A stretch of DNA of 60,000 bases from Glandiceps talaboti (lineage: Eukaryota > Hemichordata > Enteropneusta > Spengelidae), in the NCBI RefSeq assembly GCF_964340395.1, contig NC_135561.1:17706740-17766739 (forward strand), given 5' to 3'. A program made the position numbers and the translations under genes. Below the pieces are notes generated by a model. That model made no database searches. It worked only from the letters and a program-made list of their open reading frames with translations, and was not told the origin of the DNA. Positions 19,301-30,619 of this stretch are shown in pieces (within the stretch, counting starts at the first letter, position 1; each line of letters begins with the position of its first letter).

Positions 19301-20312
19301 TAAAGTGAAAATACTTCCAAATATTCAATGTCAATATCGATTCATGCCTTATATGACATTACAGATTGTCTTCTTTGTTAGAACACTTCATTGCATCGTA
19401 GGGATTTGTTGACATTTGTATACAATATAATAAATTACATTATTGGATCGGATTTAACTTATATCTTAAAATCAAATTTAGTTTAGTCAGTTACAATTAT
19501 GAGTACTCTATTATGTTTCAGTGAATAGAATACTACAAGAACCTTTTGAATATGCAACAAAAAATTCACTTATAAATTTTAAACTCGGTTTGTAACTCTC
19601 TATAATCAAAGAGCTTCGTCATCGTGAATCACAGGCCGCTTAGCATGGAGAATTATTGACGACGATTTGCCAAAAGTTGTTATTTTATTTCTCGTTGCCT
19701 TAGCAACTTGAGAAAGTGACACTTATTTACTAAAATGCATTCAATATTTACCGAAACTAAGAAAAAAAATATAGAAATAATATTACCGAAACTCAGTTAA
19801 ATTCACAAATCAATTATTTCATTCAACACACTTTATCTATAATTACTGGAGCCTGGAAAATATGTATTCGTTTTGCAAGGTATTAATAAAACTGAAGGTC
19901 CTAGGTAAAACGAGTTTTTCATTTTTCAATTTTTCATTCTAACGTCTCTGTGCTGCCAATTTATCGATTTTTGTTGAAGATGACATTATAAGCACGTTGA
20001 ACTGGGAGGAAGTGCGTCTTGTCACTAAAATAATCTACTTATTATTTTCACCTTAATAAAACCGAATAAAGAGAACAAAGTAAAAAAATGTATAAACTGA
20101 CTCTAAGTCTTCACTGAGAGGGAGAATGCATGTGATGATGTCACGTGATACGCGAATATTCAATTTGCATCAGCCTGTTGTGTTTTCAATTTACAGGTAA
20201 AGTTGGTGGCTGGAAGGATTACTTTACTGTTGCTCAGAATGAAGAATTTGATGAAGTGTACAAGAGATGGATTGGAAATAGTGGCTTGGAGATGGAATTT
20301 ACGTTATCATAA
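11113..20312 (+). CDS. Cytosolic sulfotransferase SULT-b, complete, 312 aa
   Basis: Six coding exons: 11113-11293, 13226-13446, 15803-15938, 16516-16613, 19094-19280, 20197-20312. All introns are GT-AG with phases 1,0,1,0,1, and the sum is 939 nt. Seen: 5'-phosphosulfate loop TVPKSGTTWMK at residues 56-66 (Lys59), putative catalytic His118 in MPSHL, Arg140 and Ser148 in YVARNPKDTAVS for the PAPS 3'-phosphate, RKGKVGGWK at 273-281 (GG where vertebrate enzymes have GD) and the KxxFTVxxxE dimer motif at 281-290. The length fits the family (about 290-315 residues). There is no signal peptide or membrane segment, so the protein is cytosolic. The start codon follows CAAG and is shared by three paralogs. 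Introns 1, 2 and 4 carry MITE, LINE and DNA-element insertions. The substrate is unknown. Confidence 0.93.
12074..12417. mobile_element. Diverged copy of the AGTGGCCATATGG MITE, SULT-b intron 1
   Basis: The left end GGATGAGAATTGGGTA and the right end TACCCAATTCTCATC then GGGCCACTT are inverted. Inner sequence (GTGAAATAACATATACCAAG) matches the copy at 41887-42254. Confidence 0.55.
12505..12690 (-). pseudogene. Antisense open relic in SULT-b intron 1, weakly like the CCCH last exon
   Basis: On the - strand the frame reads CRNVVIEIWRNMFVNKG and CVLVTRDEDGLVIDIC; CCCH-A has SLCVVKNEEGRVIDLY. The resemblance is short and may be chance. The SULT-c copy (42340-42530) has a frameshift, so it is not a working gene. 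Confidence 0.25.
13524..13590 (+). repeat. Half copies of the AGTGGCCATATGG MITE in intron 2
   Basis: GAGTGGCCATATGGATTAGA plus TATTTATTTTGGATACC at 13526; the same piece is at 43384-43440 and, with TGGTCATATGG, at 54462-54520. It is shared by all three SULT introns, so it predates their duplication. Confidence 0.5.
13765..14460 (-). mobile_element. LINE 3' fragment with GATTA-type tail, SULT-b intron 2
   Basis: Minus-strand frames read FKFLGTSISNSE, RMFFVRQLKKVDVGQGVLV, SVLTFSITVQYGS, KTSLEKLVPIAAKVI, then a C-terminal block RNRFRSFGSRTVRAF, as in jockey/CR1-group reverse transcriptases. Then come AATAAA and a degenerate (TAATC)n tail at 13765-13822. It is frameshifted and truncated. A paralogous copy is in SULT-c intron 2. 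Confidence 0.75.
14505..14556 (+). repeat. (CAGA)n microsatellite
   Basis: About 13 units in SULT-b intron 2, matching a longer array in SULT-c (44945-45128). Confidence 0.9.
14685..14802. repeat. 118-bp GC-rich foldback element, SULT-b intron 2
   Basis: The left arm CTTTACGGATATGGGTTTTG and the right arm CAAAACCCATATCC...GTAAAG are inverted, with GGACCGAGGTCGG and GGGCCC inside. Unusually GC-rich for this window. SULT-c lacks it. Confidence 0.55.
15058..15369 (+). other. Orphan open frame in SULT-b intron 2 (about 98-120 codons), unknown
   Basis: From 15073 the frame reads MKRMITVNKVWH then a hydrophobic run (LIKYMVIYGCVLAMM) and a basic tail to LRHVLGIDLN and a stop. The start resembles a signal peptide. 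No paralogous intron carries it, and I know no homolog. A nested small secreted protein is possible, but chance or an old transposon fragment is as likely. Confidence 0.2.
16261..16352 (+). repeat. (CA)n/(CG)n microsatellite
   Basis: Mixed CACG and CA units in SULT-b intron 3; SULT-c has an unrelated AAAC array at the same place (45966-46153). Confidence 0.9.
16685..16930 (-). repeat. Conserved intron-4 segment sharing a MITE core, SULT-b
   Basis: AAGGAAAATACGAGTGACCT and GTCACTACCAGTC at 16877-16920 match the TATTATTC MITE core. The flanking 170 bases (GTTCGTTCTCATCGTCGTAA-like) recur at 55825-56060, and in shortened form at 46530-46670. The antisense frame in SULT-d is open for 102 codons, but frames are broken in the other copies. 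It is probably an old transposon fragment. Confidence 0.4.
17036..17815 (-). mobile_element. 5'-truncated LINE with (ATATC)n tail, SULT-b intron 4
   Basis: An open - strand frame runs from about 17815 to 17330: LYKTFVQPHITYGIEVWGS, LLAQKMAVRAITHSQF, LFNTLEILDVHKLHRF and TWNSIQHSTIN. This is the classic reverse transcriptase C-terminus of CR1/jockey-type elements. A 3' UTR follows with AATAAA near 17070 and tail (ATATC)n. SULT-c and SULT-d intron 4 lack it at the same place, so it inserted after that duplication. The frame is nearly intact, so it is fairly young. Confidence 0.8.
17957..19028. mobile_element. 1.07-kb non-autonomous DNA element with 8-bp target duplication, SULT-b intron 4
   Basis: Flanked by AAGAAGCC on both sides (17949-17956 and 19029-19036). 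SULT-c keeps one copy of this site (46888-46895) with matching flanks, an empty site. The ends are inverted (CGGCGGTGGCAGTCCC at the left, GGGACTGTCACCACCGGGG at the right). The 8-bp duplication fits hAT-type insertion. No transposase frame is visible. Confidence 0.75.
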
Positions 20313-20788
20313 ATAGAGGACATGCCTTCAAGGATTTGTCCTGAATTCAATCAATAAGTCATTTAGAATTCTGTATTATGCGAAATTAAACTAATGGAAA
20401 ATGCTCACAGGGCTGCAGGATCAGTAACTCTTGAAAATTACTGGCCAATGCATGAGTAAACCTCGAGATTACAAAATGTTATTGAAAAATCAGGTCTTCC
20501 TAATTTCAAAGTTTAAAAATAGCTGCATTAAGTTGTTGTGTTTGCAACAGTTTTACTATATGGAATAGGAATGATATCTGAAACTTGTTTTCTACTAAAA
20601 AGTTACATGTGCTTTAAGAAGCTTAGCATACCTAAGTATCAGTAGTCACTGGTAGAATTATGGGTTGGTGTACTGGATTTAAATATGAAATCTTTTCTTA
20701 AACGTCAATTCATGCAGTCTTTTCCCTTTTTTTCATTGTACTTTCGCCAATTAATTTTGTCATGTTCTTTTTTTTAACTTTAAGGTGA

Positions 20789-20794
20789 AATAAA
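20789..20794 (+). terminator. Candidate polyadenylation signal of SULT-b
   Basis: AATAAA about 480 bases after the SULT-b stop, followed by T-rich sequence. The flank up to here partly resembles the 3' flanks of SULT-c and SULT-d. Confidence 0.35.
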
Positions 20795-20859
20795 GTTCAA
20801 TTTCATTTTAATACACTTTCATTGGCGCCTCAAAACACACGCACCAATGTCACAGAAAG

Positions 20860-21094
20860 ATACATACATACATACATACATACACACATACACACACATA
20901 CATACATACATACATACACACATACACACACATACATACATACATACATACATACATACACACATACACACACATACATACATACATACATACACACATA
21001 CACACACATACATACATACATACATACATACACACATACATACATACATACATACATACACACATACACACACATACATACATACATACATACT
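20860..21094 (+). repeat. (CATA)n/(CACATA)n microsatellite
   Basis: Alternating CATA and CACA blocks for about 235 bases. The stretch from here to 22040 also has (CAGT)n at 21751-21778 but no gene I recognise. Confidence 0.95.
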
Positions 21095-22046
21095 TACAAG
21101 CAACAATGTCACATATGGAAGATGTTAGTATGTTGCACCTGTATTAATTGTGTTGAAATTATCAATAAACACATTGGATACATCATACATATACAAATGC
21201 ACACAAAGTTATAGAACTTTAAAGGGGATTTTTTATATAAAGTGATATGACACAAATTGAACAGGGCGATGATAACAAAAAAGTATCTAAAATGCATTTC
21301 TGAATCATTTGTAGAATTTCAAAATATACAAAAACATTGTATCTCTTTAATGTTGTTATCTTGTATCTTGTAGTTTCTACAAACAACCATTACAATGTCT
21401 TTCTTAAGGTTTGTAAGTAGATAACCTACAAAATAAATAAAAAATAAATAATATGATAGCCATTCAAAGTTCTTCAAATGTCATACAGTATTGGCTAAGA
21501 GATTCCATTGCTTCCATAGAGGAATAGGTATACATCATTAGACAGAATCATAGAATAACAATTCCCAAAAATAAATTAGCAATGCCAGTTATCAGAAAGA
21601 CAAAAGATTGTTTAGTTTGGCCATTAGGAGCGCTGCGGTTTGAAACCAGTGGTGTACTAGTCTAAGACTAGAAATGAAGGCAACATGTTGCATACTATAC
21701 TATCCTTTTCTTCAACAACAAAAGTATGTTGCATTCTCAATCTCAACCAGTCAGTCAGTCAGTCAGTCAGTCAGTCAGAACATTCTACTAACTTTGTTTG
21801 TAATGATGTCATATTTAGGGACTCATTTCTTTGTGTTAGCCAAATTTTGCCGACTGCTTCATGTACATTTGTAATGCAACTTGACCAAGCTCTTATTTTC
21901 CCGTCATGTGGGTACTCTCTCGATCATAACACTTCCTTCGGCAGAGTAGCTCACTGAAATATGACATATTTAATGGAGAAGGATACCTTGTGAATTCACT
22001 ATGTTTTGATAAAAACTTGGATCTTAAATGTGATAAAGTGTGTTGG

Positions 22047-22052
22047 TTTATT
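22047..22052 (-). terminator. Candidate polyadenylation signal of CCCH-A
   Basis: Reverse-strand AATAAA about 310 bases after the CCCH-A stop. An open frame of about 80 codons lies between stop and signal (22296-22048); it may be ordinary 3' UTR. Confidence 0.35.
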
Positions 22053-22290
22053 CATTGTCTTTTATTAGTATGAAGCTGGCATCGATCCCAACTTTGGCGG
22101 AAGTGACACGGCAGCCTTGCTTGGCAACATTTCTTAAAGCGTTGTGGACTGTTTCTATTGATATCGGAACTGTATAACAATACAGCTGTCCACAATGTTT
22201 ATGGTAAGTTCCCCAGCAATTAATGTACATGTCACTTCTGCCTGAGTTCAGACCGATACCAACTATGTACTGATAAATGAGAGTAAATGA
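22048..22290 (-). other. Open frame in the CCCH-A 3' region, coding status doubtful
   Basis: About 75-82 open codons on the - strand, with a pyrimidine-rich stretch and CAG acceptor just upstream (near 22268), ending in TAA beside AATAAA. The peptide contains CWGTYHKHCGQLYC and QGCRVTSAKVG. It has no ATG in a useful place, and CCCH-B has no counterpart. It could be an alternative last exon of CCCH-A or simply 3' UTR. Confidence 0.2.
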
Positions 22291-22359
22291 AACCAATGCA
22301 TATTATCTTGTTTACCATCCAAGTTTTTATCAAACATAACGAATTTACATAACGAGTTA

Positions 22360-25300
22360 TCATTTCCCTTTCACTTCCCTTTCATGAAGAAATCTATTTT
22401 TGAACACAATTATCACAGCTTTAATGGCACGATATAAGAATGACAAAATGTCCTTGTTTATGTTGCCGAAATTAATCCGTTGATACAATAACACAGATCT
22501 CCTGAAGGGATTTGGAAGTGGTCGCTCTGCCATACATTTGAGTGTATAACGTGATGTATGGCATCTTGATAGTATGACATACAAGTCAATTACTCTGCCT
22601 TCTTCATTCTTCACAACACAAAGTGAGAGTTGGTAGACTGTCTTGTACAAGTCAGTACCAAAGGAAGTATCTTCACCAACGGCGAGTGCCTTGCATGCTA
22701 TCTGTGGTAGGAGGTATGCAAAGTCCTTAGAAGAATTCCCAGCTTGCTCCTTGCATACCTTCGAAGAAAAACGAAATATCTTTAAAAAGTGTTTGTTGTA
22801 AGCTTAATATAATAATGTCATTGCATTCCAAGGCATCTGGTCAATGTGCAGTGGGTTACAAAACCATAGACAAAAACAAAAACAAACATCGATCTGTAAA
22901 CTTTGAAACCTAAAATGAAGTCATTCAGGACAGTAAAATATATTAGTTACTTTGGAATGGTAAATTAGGAACAAGTGCAACATTTCGATCCATCTAATAC
23001 AGACCTTGGTCACACCATGATTCAATTATCCAGCATTAATATCTCTCTTGTCTTCTAATTAATGATTCTTAAAACCATGAACAATACAGTATATTCTCCA
23101 TTATCTCATTCAATTTGGTAATCTGTAGTCAAGTATTATCTTTCAACAAGGATTTAGATGAACACAGACTGTGCCCCCCCCCCCAACTATTAATTACTCA
23201 TTTACTTATTACTAGCATTTTAATTACTCTCCCTTGTTCTGCATTACCTCTTCACAAGATTTAAAAGAAGTGTCTGTGATATGCAACAAATTGCATTTTT
23301 TTTCTAAGTATTTGAAGGAAAAAAAGAACATCATGAAGATAAACAGAATAGGTGCCAAAATGTTGCCTGAAAATCTTCAGTTATAACGTTTGACCAACGT
23401 GTAACTTAATTCTTCCTTTTGTACACTTGTATAACTTACTGCTATCGACCTGCAAGGTTTTCAAGGGGTAAATAGCATCTCAGTAAATTATTCAACTTTT
23501 GAAATCTTGTAAAGAAGCACTACTGCACTTGACATGTGTTCAGGCATTTTTCAGGATTTCCTGCAAAGGTTTATGGGAAAACAGTTGGTAATGACATCAC
23601 AAAATCCATAATCTCTATGTCCTAACATTCTTTATAACTTTGCAGATTGAACAAATAATTATGCAAGACTTGTACAAATAAATCATCACATAATAATACA
23701 ATTGCCATAATTCTAAATTTAAAATTTTGATGAGGAAATATGAAATACTTATCGAATTTTGATACTTACATTATTGGATGTTGTTACTATTTGTAATACA
23801 ACATTTCTTCTCAGTCCACACACTTCAATATTACTAAGAATATCCACACTTTCACCACAAACTGTCATTGACCTAGCAGTAGACTCGCGTACACTGCAAT
23901 AGTGAAAAAAACCCACAAACAATCACTGAATTCTTAAGTACGAGTCATTTTATCAAAGACATCTAGAGGCAGTTACAAGCAAAAATTCCATACATATGTA
24001 TATGTGACAGTACAGATTCTGTCACATGTTTTGTGGTGTCACATTTTTAATAAAATCTTGTCAGGCGTTTACTTATTTATCAAAGCGGCTCAAGCTGAGC
24101 TTATTTTATGATTGTGAAGTAAAACCAATTCTCGTACAATGTTAATGTTAATATTTGCCTTCAAGTTCAATGGTATTAGAAATCAGCTGCTGGCTTTGCT
24201 CGCATAGTAGTATTTTCACTTTAGTGCAATTAAACTGAAAACGTTAATTGCATCTAAATGATATGCAAATGATGGTGGATTGTTCCTTGCTCATGAAATT
24301 GCATGATCACACAGTGAGATTTTTACGGAAATTTGCTGTTTTGGATAAACATATGTAATAATAACAGAACTGCATACTGGGTGAGTGTGAATGTCGGTAC
24401 TCAGTGGTATTTGCACGAGTGCTTGCAGTGTTTTCTGTTGCACTTTCACATTCTACAAATATACGTGATCATGGTACAATCATAAAGAACACTGTAAGTA
24501 ATTATGCAAATACCAAAAAAACATGACACTTGCACTCACACATCATAGGGTTCTGTCATATTATTCAATCATACAACAGAGAATTTATGACACTAGCTGT
24601 GCCAAAATGAGGCTGTCATGTTAAACAAAACTAAACTGCCCTCCAAATAATAAATAAATAAATGCTCCATGTTTGTCCAAAATAAATACATTGACAGTAA
24701 TTAGGGTGCAAACAACTTATATATCTGACCTGTCTGTGCAATATCTGTAACAGATTTCATTTTCAATCCCACCATTATTTGATGAAAACAATGAACAGAC
24801 ATCAAGAACTTGAAAGTGACATAATCCCATGATGCATGAGTACAAGAATGGCGCACTCAAGGTACATGTATTTGCATATACACATATGTATGTGCTTGCG
24901 GTGTTCTCTTCAGTTGTACTTTCTTAAGCATAGTGAAAAAACATATCAAAAGTGTTTGTAACCCCAAGTACCCACACTGACAATCACACATCACATGTTG
25001 TTAATATTATACAAGTTTCTAAGACAAAACTGTAAACTTAGCAAAAACACACTCCTACCTACCATGCATTTGCGAGAATTTTTGCATATCGACTGCTCAT
25101 TTGCATACAGGTAATATGCAATTATATTTTGGGTATTGCACTACACCATGAGTGCATATATGTGTGCATTGATGAAAGTAATCACTGCCAGTACATACAT
25201 GTAATACACATTAGATATGTACAATATATGTACTACATTATGGGACACTTACTTTATAAGAAGGTTGGTTTGTGTTTGTGCAGCAGCGGCTCGAATTATT

Positions 25301-28186
25301 TCCACCATTAAATCATCCAGTAGGCATTCTGTTAGATTTGAACTCTTGAGTGCATGGATCCATCGAACGAATACCAACAAGGCTTCACCACAGCAGGTCT
25401 ACAATCATATTATGTAGATAAGATGGAGATATGACATTAAATGAATGTGTTTACAAGCTTAAATGTCATGTCATATCTATAAGGGAAAATAAAAAAAATT
25501 GTGTGTTTCCCTGACCCTAAACATATTTTTAAACATTTAAAGCAAAAATATCAGAAATTCTTTGTCTTCTTGACCTTCAAAATATTAAAAATTTTAAAAA
25601 CGGTAAAAATAAATGAAAGCAAAATCCCAACCTACCTACCCTATTCTCTGAGGCCATGTCATCGGAAACACACAATAATTTTTTTTTCGCCAAAGTATTG
25701 ACATGATGTCAATTCTTGGAATGTACACAATCATACTTTATGGTTTACTTTATGGTTATTATACCACAGAACCCTATGACGTGTGAGTGAAAGTGAAGTA
25801 GATTACACATGTATATGCATGAGTGCTTGAGGTGTTCTCTGCTATAAAATAGTAAAACACTTTCACAAGTGTGGTGACTGAAAGGGAAGCATAAAACACT
25901 GTAAGCATTCTTGCAAATTCTCTTAAGTACACACTCCCAGGCACTCAAGCATTATGGGGTTCTGTTATTATTACAATATGTTTACCTAAAACAGCAAAAT
26001 TGCAGTAAGAATCACACTGAGCAATCATATGATTTTGTATACAAGGAACAATCGTACATTCATTTAATTTGTTGCGTACTATTTGCAAACGTGTATGCAA
26101 TGTTTTCTGTATTGCACTGCATTGCAAAGACCATGTTGTGATAATGTTGAGTGATGATGGTTGAATGTACCAAAGTCAACCCAGCTGTATAATTGACATC
26201 TAGTATTGTATAGGTTAATTGCTACATGTTTTTTGAAGCATTTAGTCCTTTGCACTTCCAGGGCTAACCTCTAGTCTACCAGATCCCTATAATTATACCA
26301 TGGGTTGACTGGGACACAATGGGTTGACTGGGGCAAAATACAAATGTAGATGTAGTGGTTTGAATCTTGCTCAGAGACTTTGGCCATTTAGAAGCCAACA
26401 GTAACAGCAAGGCCCAAACCTGCAGATTCAGCACTTGTTCACCTTAACCAGTGGACCATCAATCATGACTCATCCACATATTGACATCAGGATCATTTAG
26501 AAAAGAAAATTTACATCATGAAAACGATGTTAGAGGGCAATTTTCTACTCATTTCAGCTAGGACACCAATACAAATACGAAATATTTATCGAACAAGACG
26601 GTGCTTCAAGTTCAATACGCCATATTCTATTTATAGGAAAGATAAAAGATTTCCTAATTTGGCCACTAGGAGTGCTGTTTGCACTTTGCCAAATCTAGTA
26701 TGCCTTCTTATGGTGATTATCTGAGAAATGGTCGCATACATGTATTCAGTAACCGGAATATTTCGTACTTTATGATAGTACATACTTGTACGTAACTAAC
26801 TTACAGCTTCAGCAGAAAGCATAAGGGTAGCCTCGTCTTCACTATCCATATCATTATCCTGCCAGAATTGTTGTAACTTTATCAGGAACTCATCTTTACC
26901 TAAAGAACCATCACCCACCTCATCTGTAATGAAATGTCCAAATAATGTGCTAATATTAATTATAGAATAATCGTTTGCAGTAATGGACACATGCAGGAAT
27001 GTATTAAAACTAATTTAAAAAGTATCAGGTAAAATTGGAAAATGTAAGTTGTCATGCCTACATGGGCCATAAATTAATCTACCCAACAATAGATAATTAT
27101 GATTGTAGTGATAGAAACTTTTTACCCGAGTAAAAAAAACAAGGAGCAGAACCAGATATTTTAAAAGACACAAAGCAAGTATATAGTATTTTATATGTAA
27201 TAATACATATAATAGTCCAGAAAAAATGCCATATCTCATTTTAACTTTGTATAATTTATTATACTTGGCAAAAAAGTTCAAATTTTATTTTTTTAACTAT
27301 TTCATTCATCTTCAGTATTCTTTATCAAGGAAAAAAACACAGTATGATACAACACACAATAAGTGTTACAATGGAGAAGTAAACAGAGAAACATGAAATA
27401 CGCCAACCAACTTCTATTCACGAAGTTCTTGAACTTGAAGGGACTGGGCAAAAAATTACAAGGGTGTGATGTGCGTGAAATAGATTGACCTTCCCAAAGA
27501 ACTTGAACAAATATTACTCCCCTCCTGTCATTGCAATATCTGTGATCGATCAAAACATATATTTCACAAAATGGTGAACCCCCCCCCCCCCCCAGCAAAA
27601 AAATAAAAAATAAAATAAAATAAAAAACACTACCAACAACAACAACAACAACAACAAACATAGGGGGGGGGCACGCTTCCGACAGTCCCTAACTTTAACA
27701 GGCTTCATTGACTCTCAGACCACTAAAAAAAACACTTTTAGCTCTGGTCTGAGATTGTCACTTACTTTCTAAGCACCGTGTAATGTATTTATGATTCACC
27801 TCGATACCATTCCAGACTATCATGGTGGCAGCCAATACAACGTCTATGTGAGAGGATCCAAGTATATTGTACGCCCTGGTCGAGCTCGAAACTAACCATT
27901 GGAATAACATAGCATTTACTGTGTGATCGTCCATTCCCAATGGATAGCAATCCATTCTCAAACTATCAACGTGTGTCTTATTCCACTGATTCGAGTCTGA
28001 TGGGTACTGTAAGGGGGAGTGATTCTTGGGACATTCGTACGCCATTTCACACATTCCCAAACTATACTCGCTGCATTCGTTAACAGGTACGTTGCCATCG
28101 CCAACAGCCTGTGATTTGAGGGATTCACTACGCTCTGTAGTACCTCCGCCGTCCCCATAGTCCTCGTCGCTGGACCACACTTCCAT
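22360..28186 (-). CDS. CCCH zinc-finger protein CCCH-A, five exons, 402 aa, function unknown
   Basis: Exons in coding order: 28186-27766, 26923-26805, 25398-25253, 23893-23770, 22758-22360 (421+119+146+124+399 = 1209 nt), with AG/GT borders and compatible phases. The N-terminus is acidic (MEVWSSDEDYGDGGG). A zinc finger C38-x7-C46-x5-C52-x3-H56 follows; fingers of this type usually bind single-stranded RNA. Next comes a conserved block (LQYPSDSN, HVDSLRMD), then exons with no family I recognise: QFWQDNDMDSEDEATL, RWIHALKSSNLTECLLDDL and, in the last exon, YLLPQIACKALAVGED and LLYQRINFGNIN. There is no signal peptide or membrane span. A tandem paralog lies upstream at 29627-35092. A reverse AATAAA at 22047-22052 could end the 3' UTR. 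The exon model is by eye from splice signals and paralog comparison; no function is assigned. Confidence 0.75.
25500..25695. repeat. Interspersed repeat with TACCCTATTTTCTG core (four copies)
   Basis: Copies at 25500-25695, 35845-36115, 47165-47335 and 56460-56625 share CCTACCCTATTTTCTG, CATGTTATTGGAAACAC and an A-rich middle; two also share AAATTCTTTGTCTTCTTGAC. The last two are paralogous by gene duplication; the first two are separate insertions in CCCH-A intron 2 and upstream of CCCH-B. Confidence 0.5.
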
Positions 28187-28224
28187 GTTTTGATCAAAAC
28201 GCGACTGTCTCTGTCAGACGATTT

Positions 28225-28640
28225 TCAACTTCCCGGTCTACTTGACGTGACCTGTCTCTAGAGGGCGCTATAACGATTGGGCGGAGGTCACAGGTAACAC
28301 AAAGGCACCAGAATGTTTCATCACATCGTTTGGTGAAAGCAAAGTATTGAAACTCAGTTTTATAATATTTGTCATTTAAAAAATAGTGGATAATTATATA
28401 AGGGCAAAGTTATGTGTAAAAATTTCAACATTTATTTTTCAATTGCGACTGTGGGTTTTTCCCAAAATTACTCATATTGTTCTATATTTTCAAATTTGTG
28501 CCTTCAGTACTCAAATTCGATGAAAAGATATAAATACATCTAAATAAATTATCCTTCCTGGTCTATAGATGTCACCTGTCTTTTAGAGGGCGCTGTAACA
28601 GTTGGGTGGATGTCTCCAAAACATGCAATAACAAAAAGCA
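28225..28640 (+). promoter_or_regulatory. CCCH-A upstream region with a duplicated CTCF-like segment
   Basis: Two imperfect copies of a roughly 60-bp segment (28235-28300 and 28555-28620) share CACCTGTC/GACCTGTC, AGAGGGCGCT and GTTGGGTGGA-like phrases. The AGAGGGCGCT core is CTCF-like. They lie 40-430 bases upstream of the CCCH-A ATG and may be promoter elements. Confidence 0.3.
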
Positions 28641-28648
28641 TCATTTAA

Positions 28649-28994
28649 AGTGGCCATATGGATGATGAGGATTGGGATATTTATTTTGGATTTTTACTTG
28701 AAAAACCAATGTGAAACAACATAGACCAAGTCTGTGTTTCATTGTAACTCATTACATTGCAAAGGGCTCAAACCGTGTTAAAAAAAAAAAAAAAAAAAAA
28801 AGTTTGTTATTGTACGTACAATAGCAAACATTTTACACATTTATCAATCTTAAAATTTGTAATTTATTGGGCTACAAACAAGGACTTGGCATATGTTCTT
28901 TCACATTGTTTTTTTCAAGTAGGATGCCATGATAAAATGGTTTTATAAATTCAAAATCCAAAATAAATACCCAATTTTCAGCCATATGGCCACT
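28649..28994. mobile_element. 346-bp MITE with TTAA-flanked inverted ends
   Basis: Begins AGTGGCCATATGGATGA and ends with the inverted GCCATATGGCCACT; TTAA lies on each side (28645-28648 and 28995-28998), as for piggyBac-type insertion. Subterminal TATTTATTTTGGATT and ACTTGAAAAA are also inverted. It contains A20-plus at 28781-28801. It sits between the two CCCH genes. Confidence 0.65.
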
Positions 28995-29428
28995 TTAATG
29001 ACAACACACAAAGTTTTGGAGCTTGATTTTACAGTTAACCTATAATACTAAGATAAGGAAAAGGTCATGTGTATTGTCAGGATGGCGAACACAATTCAAA
29101 ATGTTAGCTATGATTGATTAAATAACATCAGCTGTTCCTCAAGACTACAGGCAGGCTATACTGGCAGATTTGTTAGTATCATTAGTAAAGTTCTCTTCAG
29201 CATTAGGGCAACGTAAAGGAGATGAGGAAGAGACACTCGAGCAGAAACCGTGGTGTTGTGAGGAGAGAAAAAGAATTGTCTATCATGTTTATTTTAACAT
29301 TTTTATTTTGAATCCTTGAAATACAGGAAATTAAATCTCAGGATGTAAGAAAACACTTGGGTTGGATTCTCACCACCGCCTTGGGGAAAGAAAGCACACA
29401 TCAGGAACAATTCACATATCTACCAGTT

Positions 29429-29501
29429 GGCACGTAAGCTCAGCTGGTTAGAGCACTCTGACTAGTGTTTAGGGGATGTGGGTTCGATTCCTGCATGCGT
29501 C
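29429..29501 (+). tRNA. Degenerate tRNA-Thr(AGU)-like sequence, possibly a tRNA pseudogene or SINE head
   Basis: The A-box region (GCTCAGCTGGTTAGAGC) and B box (GGTTCGATTCC) are clear. The fold has an acceptor stem GGCACGT/ATGCGTC with one A-C mismatch and two wobbles, D stem GCTC/GAGC, an anticodon stem with wobbles around loop CTAGTGT (U33, anticodon AGT) and a T arm GTGGG/CCTGC with loop TTCGATT. There is one extra base between the D and anticodon arms. A TTTT stretch follows at 29504. The weak stems suggest a pseudogene or a tRNA-derived SINE rather than a working tRNA. It lies between the two CCCH genes. Confidence 0.55.
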
Positions 29502-29626
29502 ACTTTTCTTTCATCATTTAAAACTAATTTAGAAAAAACACTGTCATGACATTTTTTCACAATGGATCCCATTAGACTGGTAATAGATCTGTCACATTGT
29601 TCAACAATCAATCCCTCAGTATCCCT

Positions 29627-30133
29627 TTACTCCTTGAGTCTTCTTTTAAACATTATAATAACAGCCTTGATGGCAAGATATAGCACTGTCATAGCATCCT
29701 TATCAATATCACCAAAGTTTACCCGTTGATACATTAACACAGATCTTTGGAGTGGATTGGAAATCGGTTGCTCTGACATACACTCCAGTGTACTCCGTGA
29801 TATGTGACATCGAGATAGGATCAAGTAAGAGTCTACCAGTCTACCCATTTTATCCTGTACAACATGAAGTGAGAGTTGGTAGACTGTCTTGTACAAGTCA
29901 GTACCAAAGGAACTATCTTCACCAATGGCTAATGCCTTGCATGCTATCTGTGGTAGGAAGTGTTCAACATTGTCACCTGCATACCCACAGTCTTTCTTCC
30001 ATATCACCTTATTTGATGAGATTTTCTGTGAAAAGACAAATGATACTGGGTAAGTTCTAGGTTAATTGTGATACACAAACAAATGACTATCTCAAAGTGA
30101 ATATATACATACTCATGTGTGCACACACACATG

Positions 30134-30199
<66 letters not shown>

Positions 30200-30576
30200 G
30201 TACGGACATATGTATGCACACGCACATACATACAGACAGACACACACACACACACACACATACATACCTCCATACATACATACCTCCATACATACCTCCA
30301 TACATACATACATACATACATGCATGCATACATACATACATACATACATACATACATACATACATACCTACATACATACATATATACATATACATACATA
30401 CATACCTACATACATACATACATACATACATACATACATACATACATACATACATACATACATACATACATACATACAGACATACATACATACATACAGA
30501 CATATATATGTACCTACATACCTATCATGTACGTACGCATATAGACAGGCAGGCAGGCAGACAGAGACAGACAGGC

Positions 30577-30619
<43 letters not shown>

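Noticed and set aside
27302-27661. 119-codon - strand frame with a hydrophobic start
   Set aside because: Runs through poly-G and ACA-repeat sequence inside CCCH-A intron 1; composition is repeat-driven.
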